Positions 47,611-56,900 of a stretch of DNA of 64,000 nt are shown one piece after another (position 1 is the first letter of the stretch; every line of letters begins with the position of its first letter). The notes under the pieces were generated by a model. The model worked only from the letters and a program-made list of their open reading frames with translations, ran no database searches and had not been told where the DNA came from. This DNA comes from Streptomyces varsoviensis (GTDB lineage Bacteria > Actinomycetota > Actinomycetes > Streptomycetales > Streptomycetaceae), in assembly GCF_000718635.1 (NCBI RefSeq), contig NZ_JOBF01000034.1:1-64000 (forward strand), read 5' to 3'. A program made the translations under genes and the position numbers.

Positions 47611-47648
47611 CGGGCTGAGCGTTTCACGTGAAACGCTCAGCCCGTTTC
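47611..47648 (+). terminator. 34-bp palindrome: pyrE terminator overlapping parS
   Basis: A perfect 34-bp palindrome (47611-47644) with arms CGGGCTGAGCGTTTCAC and its complement, followed by TTTCG. It lies 35 bp after the pyrE stop and so could end that transcript, but its centre is also a parS sequence (separate entry), so the symmetry may serve ParB instead. Confidence 0.75.
47621..47634. promoter_or_regulatory. parS centromere-like site (ParB binding)
   Basis: GTTTCACGTGAAAC is the published Streptomyces parS sequence, here perfect over all 14 bases. In S. coelicolor about two dozen such sites cluster around oriC and ParB spreads from them to segregate chromosomes at sporulation. Finding one here supports a core, oriC-side location for the window. 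Confidence 0.88.
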
Positions 47649-47794
47649 GTACGTCCGGAGTGTCCGCCGTGTGGAGCAAATGGTGGAGTCTGGAAAGATG
47701 GGCCCCGACGAGGACGTCACCCACCCGCTGGAATTGCCAGCAAACTCCTAGGTCAGGGCCAGAAACCCACCCGCACATCACAAGGAGCGGACAG

Positions 47795-48817
47795 ATGCCC
47801 ATCGCAACCCCCGAGGTCTACAACGAGATGCTCGACCGGGCGAAGGCAGGCAAGTTCGCCTACCCGGCCATCAACGTGACCTCGACGCAGACTCTGCACG
47901 CGGCGCTGCGCGGCTTCGCGGAGGCGGAGAGCGACGGCATCATCCAGATCTCCACGGGTGGCGCGGAGTTCCTCGGCGGCCAGTACAACAAGGACATGGT
48001 CTCGGGCGCGGTCGCGCTCGCCGAGTTCGCGCATGTCGTCGCCAAGAAGTACCCGGTGAACATCGCGCTGCACACCGACCACTGCCCGAAGGACAAGCTC
48101 GACGGCTACGTCCGTCCGCTGATCGCCATCTCCCAGGAGCGCGTGTCCGCCGGCCAGAACCCGCTGTTCCAGTCGCACATGTGGGACGGGTCCGCCGAGA
48201 ACCTGGACGACAACCTCGCCATCGGCCAGGAACTGCTCGCCGCCGCCGTCAAGGCCAAGATCATCCTTGAGGTCGAGATCACCCCGACCGGCGGTGAGGA
48301 GGACGGCGTCTCCCACGAGATCAACGACTCGCTCTACACCACCGTCTCCGACGTCGAGCGGACCGCCGAGGCCCTGGGCCTGGGCGAGAAGGGCCGCTAC
48401 CTGCTGGCCGCGTCCTTCGGCAACGTGCACGGCGTCTACAAGCCCGGCAACGTCGTGCTCCGCCCCGAACTGCTCCGCGACCTCCAGGACGGCATCTCCG
48501 CGAAGTACGGCAAGGCCGACCCGTTCGACTTTGTCTTCCACGGCGGCTCCGGCTCCACGGAGGAGGAGATCCTCACCGCCCTGGACAACGGCGTCGTCAA
48601 GATGAACCTCGACACCGACACGCAGTACGCCTTCACCCGTCCGGTCGCGGACCACATGTTCCGCAACTACGACGGCGTCCTGAAGGTCGACGGCGAGGTC
48701 GGCAACAAGAAGACCTACGACCCGCGCACCTGGGGCAAGGCGGCCGAGGCCGGCATGGCCAAGCGCGTCACCGAGGCCTGTGGCCACCTGCGCTCCACCG
48801 GCACCAAGCTCAAGTAG
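47795..48817 (+). CDS. fba: Class II fructose-1,6-bisphosphate aldolase
   Basis: 340 aa. A zinc-dependent aldolase of glycolysis/gluconeogenesis. Zinc and catalytic motifs are IALHTDHCPKDKLDGYV, ILEVEITPTGGEEDGV and VFHGGSGSTEEEI, with VKMNLDTDTQYAFTR near the end. AAGGAGCGG precedes ATG 47795; longer starts run through the parS palindrome and are rejected. A strong terminator follows. Confidence 0.97.
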   Translation: MPIATPEVYNEMLDRAKAGKFAYPAINVTSTQTLHAALRGFAEAESDGIIQISTGGAEFLGGQYNKDMVSGAVALAEFAHVVAKKYPVNIALHTDHCPKDKLDGYVRPLIAISQERVSAGQNPLFQSHMWDGSAENLDDNLAIGQELLAAAVKAKIILEVEITPTGGEEDGVSHEINDSLYTTVSDVERTAEALGLGEKGRYLLAASFGNVHGVYKPGNVVLRPELLRDLQDGISAKYGKADPFDFVFHGGSGSTEEEILTALDNGVVKMNLDTDTQYAFTRPVADHMFRNYDGVLKVDGEVGNKKTYDPRTWGKAAEAGMAKRVTEACGHLRSTGTKLK

Positions 48818-48896
48818 CGCCTCCGAAGCTGCCTCCGAAGCTGAGGCAGGGCGCCGCGTACGCCCGTCAGTCCGTACGCGCGCTCCCGCGGCCCGA

Positions 48897-48936
48897 GGGC
48901 CCGGTTCCGGCAGATCGCCGGAACCGGGCCCTTTCG
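48897..48936 (+). terminator. Hairpin terminator of fba
   Basis: Perfect 15-bp arms GGGCCCGGTTCCGGC (48897-48911) and GCCGGAACCGGGCCC (48917-48931), a 5-base loop and a TTTC tail. Confidence 0.9.
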
Positions 48937-48977
48937 CTGGTCTGGCCCGCTCCGGGCGGGGCGAGGATGATCGTTGT

Positions 48978-50570
48978 ATGAGCGATGCCCCGAGGGAGCC
49001 CGCGGCCGAAGGGCCCGGCGCCGTACGGTTCGGCACGCCCGCGGGGCGCTGGGTGCTGCTCACCGCGGTGCTCGGGTCCGGGATGGCGATGCTGGACAGC
49101 ACCGTCGTCAATGTGGCCCTGCCCCGGATCGGCGCCGACCTCCACGCCGATCTGGCCGTGCTCCAGTGGACCGTCAACGCCTACATGCTCACGCTCGCCG
49201 GGCTGATCCTGTTGGGCGGCGCGCTGGGCGACCGGTTCGGGCGGCGCCGGGTCTTCGTCGTCGGCGTGGTGTGGTTCGCGCTCGCCTCGCTGCTGTGCGG
49301 CCTCGCGCCCAACGCCGGGGTGCTGATCGCCGCCCGCGCGCTACAGGGCATCGGCGGCGCCCTCCTCACCCCCGGCTCCCTCGCCCTCATCCAGGCCACC
49401 TTCCACCCGGACGACCGGGCCAGGGGAGTGGGCGCCTGGTCGGGGCTGGGCGGCGTGGCCTCGGCGGTCGGGCCGTTCGTGGGCGGCTGGCTCGTCGACG
49501 GGGCCGGCTGGCGCTGGGTGTTCCTGATCAACCTGCCGCTGGCCGCCGCCTGCGTGCCGGTCGCCCTGCGGCACGTACCGGAGACCAAGGACCCGCGGGC
49601 GCGCGGCCGGTTCGACGTGCTGGGCGCCGTCCTGGGGGCCCTCGCGCTCGGCGCCGTCACGTACGCCCTGATCGCCGCGCCCGACAAGGGCGCCTCGCCC
49701 TGGGTGATCGGCCCGGCGATCGCCGGCGTGCTGCTGGGCGTCGCCTTCGGATACGTCGAGCGGCGGCGGGCCGAGCCGATGCTGCCGCTGAGCATCTTCT
49801 CCTCGCACCAGTTCACGGCCGTCAACGCCGTGACCGTCTGCGTCTACGCCGCCTTCGGCGGCTTCTTCTTCCTCTCCGTGCTCCAACTCCAGGTCGTGGC
49901 CGGATACTCGGCGCTCGCCGCCGGGACCGCGCTGCTCCCGACGACCGTCCTGATGCTCCTGCTGTCCGCACGCTCCGGCGAACTCGGCCAGCGCATCGGG
50001 CCGCGCGTCCCCCTCACCGTCGGGCCGCTGCTGTGCGCGGCCGGGATGCTGCTGATGACGCGGGTGACGCCCGGGGCCGCGTACTGGCGCGACGTGCTGC
50101 CCGCGCTGATCGTGCTCGGCCTGGGCATGGTCGTCCTCGTCGCCCCGCTCACCGCGACCGTGCTGGCCTCCGTCGACGTCGGCCGCGCCGGGCTGGCCAG
50201 CGGCGTCAACAACGCCGCCGCACGAGCCGCGGGGCTCGTCGCCGTCGCGGCCCTGCCGCTCCTGGCGGGCATGGGCCCGGACGCCTACCGGGACCCCGCG
50301 CAGTTCGGGGCGACCTTCCGGCGCGCGATGCCGATGTGCGCGGGGGCGCTGGTGGTGGCCGCGCTGATCGGCTGGTTCGCGGTGCGGCAGGAGCTCGGGG
50401 GCGGCGAGGAAGCCCCCGAGGCCGAGTCCGCACCCGCGGGGGCGGCGGCCGGTGAGCCGGCCGCGCCCGCCGAGCCGGTGGCCGCCGAGCCCCGGATGTG
50501 CCATCCGGAGTGCACGTACCACTGCGGCGTGACCGCCCCGCCGCTCGACCCCGGCACCGAAGACGACTGA
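48978..50570 (+). CDS. MFS drug-export protein (EmrB/QacA, DHA2) with Cys/His tail
   Basis: 530 aa, about 14 membrane helices. Motif C-like sequence MAMLDSTVVNVALPRIGADL and the loop GALGDRFGRRRVF identify a DHA2-type proton antiporter. The cytosolic C-terminus (from about 470) is Ala/Glu/Pro-rich and ends with CHPECTYHCG (Cys508, His509, Cys512, His515, Cys516), a possible metal site that I do not associate with the family. ATG 48978; no regulator is directly adjacent. Confidence 0.85.
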   Translation: MSDAPREPAAEGPGAVRFGTPAGRWVLLTAVLGSGMAMLDSTVVNVALPRIGADLHADLAVLQWTVNAYMLTLAGLILLGGALGDRFGRRRVFVVGVVWFALASLLCGLAPNAGVLIAARALQGIGGALLTPGSLALIQATFHPDDRARGVGAWSGLGGVASAVGPFVGGWLVDGAGWRWVFLINLPLAAACVPVALRHVPETKDPRARGRFDVLGAVLGALALGAVTYALIAAPDKGASPWVIGPAIAGVLLGVAFGYVERRRAEPMLPLSIFSSHQFTAVNAVTVCVYAAFGGFFFLSVLQLQVVAGYSALAAGTALLPTTVLMLLLSARSGELGQRIGPRVPLTVGPLLCAAGMLLMTRVTPGAAYWRDVLPALIVLGLGMVVLVAPLTATVLASVDVGRAGLASGVNNAAARAAGLVAVAALPLLAGMGPDAYRDPAQFGATFRRAMPMCAGALVVAALIGWFAVRQELGGGEEAPEAESAPAGAAAGEPAAPAEPVAAEPRMCHPECTYHCGVTAPPLDPGTEDD

Positions 50571-50741
50571 CGGCGGGGCCGGTGGCGAGCGGGGATCGTA
50601 CGGTCGCGGGCGCTCGTACGGCCCCTCGGACCCGTACGTACGGGGACTGGCGGCCGTACGCGCGCGGCGGCGGTCCGGTCTGTCGTACGGACATGACCCG
50701 CAACCGCCCCGTGGCCGCCCGCACCAGGCAGACTGGGGCTC

Positions 50742-51155
50742 ATGTCCATTCACGAGAACCTGCTCGGGGGACCGCCCCCGACCCATCTGCCCGACGACCC
50801 CGAACCGCGCGAGCTGCTCGCCACCGGCGCGGCCCCCTCCGAGGTCGCCGCGAAGTACCCGTCGTCCTCGCTCGCGTGGGCGCAGCTCGCCGACGAGGCG
50901 TTCGAGGCCGGCCGTGTCGTCGAGTCGTACGCGTACGCCCGTACCGGATACCACCGCGGCCTCGACGCGCTGCGCCGCGCCGGCTGGAAGGGCCACGGCC
51001 CCGTGCCGTTCGAGCACGAGCCCAACCGCGGCTTCCTGCGCGCGCTGCACGCCCTGGCGCGGGCCGCGCAGTCGATCGGCGAGCAGGAGGAGTACGAGCG
51101 CTGCTCGACGTTCCTGCGCGACTCGTCCCCGACGGCCGCCGACACGCTGGGCTGA
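50742..51155 (+). CDS. DUF3151 protein
   Basis: 137 aa. The actinobacterial DUF3151 family: HENLLGGPPPTHLPDDPEPRELL, KYPSSSLAWAQLADEAFEAG and SYAYARTGYHRGLDALRRAGWKG. It looks TPR-like and helical; function unknown. From memory, in S. coelicolor the same gene sits between fba and the kynurenine genes. Confidence 0.88.
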   Translation: MSIHENLLGGPPPTHLPDDPEPRELLATGAAPSEVAAKYPSSSLAWAQLADEAFEAGRVVESYAYARTGYHRGLDALRRAGWKGHGPVPFEHEPNRGFLRALHALARAAQSIGEQEEYERCSTFLRDSSPTAADTLG

Positions 51156-51379
51156 CACCGGCCCCTCGCGCGACGGGGACGCGCCGGGCGGCCCGCGGCA
51201 CCGGGCGCCCGGCGCACCACCGCCGTCACCTCTTGCTGGTCTTGCTGGTCTTGCCGGATCGCACGAGGCGACGCATGATGCGCGGAGGCCCGGTGCGCCG
51301 GGCCGAGAGGGGACCGGGGCTCCGAGGACGACAGGAAAGGGGCGGACCGCTACCCGGCAGCAGCATCGAAGGGACAGCG

Positions 51380-52354
51380 ATGTCACGCGAATCCGAGGCG
51401 TCCCCTTACGCGCCTGAGAGCTCCGCCTACGCGCCCGAGAGCCCCGCCTCCGCGCCGCCCGTGTCGGAGAATCCCGCCGCGCGCTTCGAGCCCGACCTCA
51501 GCATCGGCGCCGAGAGCACCACCCCGTACGAGGACTACGTGCACGCGTCCGTCCTCACCCACCTCCAGCAGCCCCTCTCCGACGACCCCGGCGAGATGGT
51601 CTTCCTGGTGACCACCCAGGTCATGGAGTTGTGGTTCACCGTCCTCGTCCACGAGTGGCAGACCGCGGCCCAGGCGCTGCGCGAGGACGACCTGCCGGGC
51701 GCGCTGGCCGCGCTGAAGCGCTCCACGTACGAACTCGAATCGCTCAACGCGTCCTGGAAGCCGATCGCGCATCTGACCCCCGGCCAGTTCAACTCCTACC
51801 GGGCGGCGCTCGGCGAGGGCTCCGGGTTCCAGTCGGCGATGTACCGGCGGCTCGAATTCCTGCTCGGCGAGAAGTCCGCCTCCATGCTCGTCCCGCACCA
51901 GGGCGCTCCGCGCGAACTCGCCGAACTGGAGAAGGCGATCGCCGAGCCGAGCCTGTACGACGAGGTGCTGCGCTACCTCGCGCGGCGCGGCTTCGCCATC
52001 CCGGCGGCGGTCCTCGACCGGGACCGGACGGCCCGCTACGAGCCGGACGAGGCCGTGGAACGGGTCTGGGAGGAGATCTACTCGGCGGCCGGCGGCTCCG
52101 CTGGTGGCTCCGCCGGTGGCTCCGCCCTGGATGCCATGGGCCCCGCCGGGGCCGGTGGGCTGGTGCGGCTCGGGGAGGCCCTGACCGAGATAGCCGAACT
52201 GGTCTGGCGCTGGCGCAACGACCATCTCCTCGCCACGCGGCGCGCGATGGGCGCGAAGACGGGCACGGGCGGTTCCGCCGGGGTGGCCTGGCTGGAGAAG
52301 CGCGCCGCGAAGAACGTCTTCCCCGAGCTGTGGACGGCGCGCAGCTATGTCTGA
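51380..52354 (+). CDS. kynA: Tryptophan 2,3-dioxygenase
   Basis: 324 aa. A haem enzyme that oxidises L-tryptophan to N-formylkynurenine. Motifs are YEDYVHASVLTHLQQPLSD, MVFLVTTQVMELWF and the proximal His in ELVWRWRNDHLLATRRAMG. The first 40 residues are a Ser/Pro/Ala arm, and a GGSAGGS insert sits at about 235-245. GAAGGGAC precedes ATG 51380. It heads the three-gene kynurenine set. Confidence 0.93.
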   Translation: MSRESEASPYAPESSAYAPESPASAPPVSENPAARFEPDLSIGAESTTPYEDYVHASVLTHLQQPLSDDPGEMVFLVTTQVMELWFTVLVHEWQTAAQALREDDLPGALAALKRSTYELESLNASWKPIAHLTPGQFNSYRAALGEGSGFQSAMYRRLEFLLGEKSASMLVPHQGAPRELAELEKAIAEPSLYDEVLRYLARRGFAIPAAVLDRDRTARYEPDEAVERVWEEIYSAAGGSAGGSAGGSALDAMGPAGAGGLVRLGEALTEIAELVWRWRNDHLLATRRAMGAKTGTGGSAGVAWLEKRAAKNVFPELWTARSYV

Positions 52355-52407
52355 CACCAAGCCCGACGCCGGGACGGGCGTGATGCCCGAGACCGGGGCG
52401 GGCCCCC

Positions 52408-53706
52408 ATGCATGAGACCGGGACGGACGCCATGGAGCTGCGGGCCGAGGCCGCGAAGCTGGATGAGAGCGACGTGCTGCGCGACAAGCACGCGGAGTTC
52501 GCGGGGTACGGTCTCGACGAGGTCGCCTACCTCGACGGGAACTCCCTCGGCGCGCTGCACCGCGCCGTGCCCGGGCGGCTCGCGGAGGTCGTCGAGCACG
52601 AGTGGGGACGGCTGCGCATCCGCTCCTGGGACGAGAGCGGCTGGTGGAGCGCCCCCGAACGCGTCGGCGACCGCGTCGGCCGGCTCCTCGGCGCGGCCCC
52701 GGGCCAGGTGGTCGTCGGCGACTCGACGAGCGTCAACGTGTTCAAGGCGGTCGTCGCCGCCGTACGCATCGCCAGGTCGGGGGGGCTCGCGGCCCTCGAC
52801 GGGGGCTCGGGGGCCGGTGGCGGCCCCGCCCGCGGCGGTGACTCCGACCGGGACGAAATCCTTGTGGACGCCGCCACGTTTCCCACCGACGGCTACATCG
52901 CCGAGTCGGCCGCCCGGATGACCGGTTGTGTCGTGCGGCCGGTGCCCGCCGGGGACATCGGGGGTGCTGTCGGGGCGCGGACGGCGGCTGTGCTCGTCAA
53001 CCATGTGGACTATCGGACGGGCCGGTTGCGGGATCTGGGCGGTACGACGGCGGTCGCGCACGCGGCGGGGGTGCCGGTGGTGTGGGATCTGTGCCACAGC
53101 GCCGGGGCACTTCCTGTGGAGCTGGACGCGCACGGGGTGGGGCTGGCCGTCGGGTGCACGTACAAGTTCCTCAACGGCGGGCCGGGTTCGCCCGCGTTCC
53201 TGTACGTGCGCCGCGACCTCCAGCCGCGCTTCGACTCGCCGCTGCCCGGCTGGAACTCGCACGCGGACCCGTTCGCGATGGCGAGCGGCTACGCGCCCGC
53301 CGAGGGCGCGGCGCGGGGCCGGGTCGGCACGCCCGACATCCTCTCGATGCTCGCGCTGGACGCGGCGCTCGACGTATGGGACGGCGTGTCCATCGAGTCC
53401 GTACGGGCCAAGAGCCTGGCGCTCACCGACTTCTTCCTGCGCTGCGTCGCCGCCTACGTCCCGGCGGGCCTCGTCGAATCGGTCACCCCGGCCGCGCACG
53501 CCGAGCGCGGCAGCCAGGTCGCGCTGCGCTGCCCGGACGCGGGCGAGGTCATGGCGGAGCTGATCCGGCGCGGCATCGTCGGCGACTACCGCCGCCCCGA
53601 CGTCCTGCGTTTCGGCTTCACCCCGCTCTACACGCGCTTCGCCGACGCCGAGCGCGCCGCGCGCGTACTGGCGGAGGTGCTGACCGGCGGCGCGGCGGAG
53701 GGCTGA
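52408..53706 (+). CDS. kynU: Kynureninase
   Basis: 432 aa. A PLP enzyme cleaving kynurenine to anthranilate and alanine. Motifs are LDGNSLGALHRAV, DSTSVNVFKAV, VVWDLCHSAGALPVELDAHG, and GCTYKFLNGGPGSPAFLYV with the PLP Lys. It has a GGSGAGGGPARGG insert near 130. The start is ATG 52408, or 52432 with a GGGA site. The hydrolase gene follows with a two-base gap. Confidence 0.93.
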   Translation: MHETGTDAMELRAEAAKLDESDVLRDKHAEFAGYGLDEVAYLDGNSLGALHRAVPGRLAEVVEHEWGRLRIRSWDESGWWSAPERVGDRVGRLLGAAPGQVVVGDSTSVNVFKAVVAAVRIARSGGLAALDGGSGAGGGPARGGDSDRDEILVDAATFPTDGYIAESAARMTGCVVRPVPAGDIGGAVGARTAAVLVNHVDYRTGRLRDLGGTTAVAHAAGVPVVWDLCHSAGALPVELDAHGVGLAVGCTYKFLNGGPGSPAFLYVRRDLQPRFDSPLPGWNSHADPFAMASGYAPAEGAARGRVGTPDILSMLALDAALDVWDGVSIESVRAKSLALTDFFLRCVAAYVPAGLVESVTPAAHAERGSQVALRCPDAGEVMAELIRRGIVGDYRRPDVLRFGFTPLYTRFADAERAARVLAEVLTGGAAEG

Positions 53707-53708
53707 CC

Positions 53709-54611
53709 ATGGCGGACGAGCCGGGGCCGAAGGCCGGGGCGGCAGCCCTCGGTGAAGAGGACGCGCTGCTCGCGCTCGCGCCCGTACCGCCCGACCGGAC
53801 GGTCCGCTACGGCACGCACCCCTCGCAGGTCATCGACGTCTACGACGGCCGCCCGGCGCGCGGCGGCGGGCCGGGCACGGTGGTGACGCTGCTGCACGGC
53901 GGCTTCTGGCGGCAGGCGTACGACCGTACGCACCTCTCGCCCGCCGCCGCCGCGCTCGCGCGCCACGGCGTGACCGTGGCGCTGGCCGAGTACCGGCGGG
54001 TGGGCGGTGGCGGCGGCCGGCCGGGGACGTTCGACGACGTCGTAGGGGCCGTGGAGGCGGGCGCGGCGGAGGCGGCGCGGAGCGCCGATCGGGGCCGCGG
54101 CGCGCGCCATGTCGTGGCCGGGCACTCCGCCGGCGGCCACCTCGCCCTCTGGGCCGCCTCCCGTCACCGCCTCCCCGCGGGCAGCCGCTGGCGGGAGGCG
54201 GGCCGGGCCCCGCGCGTCGACCGGGTCGTCGCGCTGGCGCCCGTAGCGGATCTGGCCTACGCGCGGGAGCTGCGGCTCAGCGACGACGCGGTGGCGGGTC
54301 TCTTGAGGGGTGCGGACGCCCGTACCCCCGCTGGCGGGGCCCAGGCCGAGATCGATCCCGCGCGGCTGCTGCCGCCCCGCGCCCCCGTCGTCATCCTGCA
54401 CGGCACGGCCGACCCGGACGTGCCCGTGGGCGTCTCCCGCCGCTACACCGCCGCGGCGGCCGGCAGCGCCGGCGATGTAGTCCTCCACGAGCTGCCCGGC
54501 GTCGGCCACTACGCGTCCGTCACGCCCGGTACGGACGCCTTCGCGCTGTTCCTGGCCGCCCTCCAGGACGCTCGCGGGCGGCCCACGGGGCGCGTCGGGG
54601 GCGGCGCGTAG
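53709..54611 (+). CDS. Alpha/beta hydrolase, probable kynurenine formamidase
   Basis: 300 aa. An alpha/beta hydrolase of the esterase/BNA7 type: oxyanion motif LLHGGFWRQAYDR, nucleophile GHSAGGHLALW, Asp in LHGTADPDVPV and His in GVGHYAS. Sitting directly after kynA-kynU, it most likely opens N-formylkynurenine to kynurenine, the missing step, in place of the unrelated KynB. The tight spacing supports one operon. Confidence 0.8.
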   Translation: MADEPGPKAGAAALGEEDALLALAPVPPDRTVRYGTHPSQVIDVYDGRPARGGGPGTVVTLLHGGFWRQAYDRTHLSPAAAALARHGVTVALAEYRRVGGGGGRPGTFDDVVGAVEAGAAEAARSADRGRGARHVVAGHSAGGHLALWAASRHRLPAGSRWREAGRAPRVDRVVALAPVADLAYARELRLSDDAVAGLLRGADARTPAGGAQAEIDPARLLPPRAPVVILHGTADPDVPVGVSRRYTAAAAGSAGDVVLHELPGVGHYASVTPGTDAFALFLAALQDARGRPTGRVGGGA

Positions 54612-54686
54612 TACTTGAGGCGGACCCGTACAGATCCTCACCAGCGGGGACGACGGCGATCGCGAGCCCTGTCTACCTTGGTTGAT

Positions 54687-56012
54687 GTGAACGACACCTA
54701 TCAGCGGCCGAACGGCGCGACCAGTGAGATCCGGGTGGTGCGGGGCATGTTCCACACGATCCGCGAGGACCTGGTCACGCACGCGTTCGCGTACCGCCCG
54801 GTCCCGCCGCTCGCCGACGACCACCCGTTGCTGCGGTACGTGCCGCGAAAGGCCGTCGCCTACGCGCGCTGGGTGCCGCACGCCCTGTTCCTGGCGGCGG
54901 CCTTCCTGGTGACGTTCATGCCGTTCCTGGCCCTCGGCGCCGGGCTCTCCGGGCTGCTCAACGTGTTCCTGACGGGGGTGCCGCTCGCCGTCGTGCTCCT
55001 CCGGCCCGTCGGCGCGTGGTGGCTGGCGCTCGCCGCGGCCGTCCCCATGTCGCTGTGGTCGGGCTATCAGTCCTTCTGGCCGTGGACCCCGGCCGGCATC
55101 ATCTCCTACGGGGCCGTGATGCTGATCGTCGCGTGCCGCCTCCGGCCCCGGGCGGCCGGGGAGATGTGGCTGATCACCCTCGCGGTCATCGTCGCGGTCG
55201 GCATCCCGTTCCACGGCAGCAGGTGGTCGCCGGACACCCTGGCCCTCCTGATCGTCCTCGGCGCCATGCTCCTGATCGTGGTGGGGCTGCGCGGCGTACG
55301 CGAGTCCAAGCAGCAGGTCGCCGTGCAGGCCGCCGTCACCGAGGTGGAGCGGTCGCGCCGCACTGTACTGGAGGAGCGGACCACGATCGCCCGCGAGCTG
55401 CACGACGTGGTCGCGCACCACATGTCGGTGGTCGCCATCCAGGCGGAGGCCGCGCCGTACCGGGTCGAGGAGACCCCGCCCGAGCTGGCCGCCGCGTTCG
55501 CCACGATCCGCGAGAACGCCGTCTCGGCCCTCACCGAGCTGCGCCGCGTGCTCGGCGTCGTACGGTCGGAGAATCCGGAGGCGTTCGGCGAGGTCGACCC
55601 CGAGGCCCCGCAGCCGACGCTCGCCGCCCTCGGCTCGCTGATCGACAATGTGCGGGCGGCCGGGCTGACGGTCGAGCACGTCACGACGGGCGCGGTGCGC
55701 ACCCTGCCGCAGGGCGTGGAGCTGTCCGCGTACCGCATCGTGCAGGAGGCGCTGAGCAACACGCTGCGGCACGCGCCGGGCGCCGAGGCGCGCGTCGAGG
55801 TGTCGTACGTGATGAGCGGGCTCGGGCTGCGTATCGTCAACGGTCCGGCGAACCGGCTGGCCAAGCCCTCGCCGGGCTCGGGCCACGGGATGCTCGGCAT
55901 GCGGGAGCGGGTGACCATGCTCAGCGGCGAGATGACGGCGGGGGCGACGGAGGACGGCGGCTTCGAGGTCGTGGCGTTCATCCCCGTCGAGGCCGCGGCG
56001 GAACCGGAGTGA
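54687..56012 (+). CDS. Sensor histidine kinase (HisKA_3/NarL type)
   Basis: 441 aa. About five or six N-terminal membrane helices (60-205), a coiled-coil linker, then the HisKA_3 box ERTTIARELHDVVAHHMSVV with the phospho-accepting His239, and a HATPase domain (YRIVQEALSNTLRHAPGA as N-box, GHGMLGMRERV as G2 box). The start is GTG 54687; a TACCTT hexamer 9-14 bases upstream would fit a leaderless transcript. It is coupled to the regulator that follows. Confidence 0.9.
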   Translation: MNDTYQRPNGATSEIRVVRGMFHTIREDLVTHAFAYRPVPPLADDHPLLRYVPRKAVAYARWVPHALFLAAAFLVTFMPFLALGAGLSGLLNVFLTGVPLAVVLLRPVGAWWLALAAAVPMSLWSGYQSFWPWTPAGIISYGAVMLIVACRLRPRAAGEMWLITLAVIVAVGIPFHGSRWSPDTLALLIVLGAMLLIVVGLRGVRESKQQVAVQAAVTEVERSRRTVLEERTTIARELHDVVAHHMSVVAIQAEAAPYRVEETPPELAAAFATIRENAVSALTELRRVLGVVRSENPEAFGEVDPEAPQPTLAALGSLIDNVRAAGLTVEHVTTGAVRTLPQGVELSAYRIVQEALSNTLRHAPGAEARVEVSYVMSGLGLRIVNGPANRLAKPSPGSGHGMLGMRERVTMLSGEMTAGATEDGGFEVVAFIPVEAAAEPE

Positions 56013-56044
56013 ACGGCATGGGTGTCATGGGCGGGGAAAGAGAC

Positions 56045-56743
56045 ATGGTCGGGACGAGCGGCGGGAACGGCGGCAGCACGGACGGCATCATCCGGGTGCT
56101 CATCGTCGACGACCAGATGATGGTCCGCGAGGGGTTCTCCGTGCTGCTGAACGCCCAGCCGGACATCCAGGTCATCGGCGAGGCGGTGGACGGCCGGGAG
56201 GCGGTGCGGCAGGTCGCGGCCCTCAATCCGGACATCGTGCTGATGGACATCCGGATGCCCGAACTCAACGGTCTGGAGGCCACCCGCGAGATCGTCGCCG
56301 CCAATGCCGACGCCAAGGTGCTGGTGCTGACCACCTTCGACCTCGACGAGTACGTCTACCAGGCGCTACGGGCCGGGGCCAGCGGCTTCCTGCTCAAGGA
56401 CGCCTCGGCGCGCCAGCTCGCCGACGGCGTCCGGGTGGTGGCGGCCGGGGAGGCGCTGCTCGCGCCGACCGTCACGAAACGCCTCATCCAGGAGTTCTCC
56501 CGGCTCGGCACCCCGCGCGCCCCCAGCCAGGACCGCGTCGCCGACCTCACCGAGCGCGAGACGGAGGTCCTGGTGCTGGTCGCCCAGGGGCGCTCCAACT
56601 CCGAGATCGCCGGGCGCCTCGTCGTCGCCGAATCGACGGTGAAGACGCACGTCAGCCGCATTCTGGTGAAGCTGGGGCTGCGCGACCGCACACAGGCCGC
56701 GGTCTTCGCGTACGAGGCGGGGCTGGTCACGCCGGGCGGTTGA
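56045..56743 (+). CDS. NarL/LuxR-family response regulator
   Basis: 232 aa. A receiver domain with IRVLIVDDQMMVREG and the phosphorylated Asp68 in IVLMDIRMPELNG, and a LuxR-type HTH (LTERETEVLVLVAQGRSNSE, TVKTHVSRILVKLGL). ATG 56045 follows GGGGAAAG. A GTG at 56009 overlapping the kinase stop (GTGA) could be the true coupled start, adding 12 residues. It pairs with the kinase just upstream. Confidence 0.92.
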   Translation: MVGTSGGNGGSTDGIIRVLIVDDQMMVREGFSVLLNAQPDIQVIGEAVDGREAVRQVAALNPDIVLMDIRMPELNGLEATREIVAANADAKVLVLTTFDLDEYVYQALRAGASGFLLKDASARQLADGVRVVAAGEALLAPTVTKRLIQEFSRLGTPRAPSQDRVADLTERETEVLVLVAQGRSNSEIAGRLVVAESTVKTHVSRILVKLGLRDRTQAAVFAYEAGLVTPGG

Positions 56744-56775
56744 GGAGGCGGGCGGCTGAGGGGCAGCGCTCCGGG

Positions 56776-56835
56776 AGCCGCGCGCCGAGGAGCCGCGCAC
56801 CGGGGCGCCGCGCACCGGGTAGCCGCGCGCCGAGG
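56776..56835. repeat. 15-bp tandem repeat, four units
   Basis: Four 15-mers based on AGCCGCGCGCCGAGG (second and third units read AGCCGCGCACCGGGG and CGCCGCGCACCGGGT) in the gap between the converging response-regulator and MarR genes. Confidence 0.85.
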
Positions 56836-56900
56836 GGCGGCACCGCGCGGCCGGCGCGGCTCCGAGTGGCCCGGCGTGGCACCGAGCAGCCCCGCGCGGC

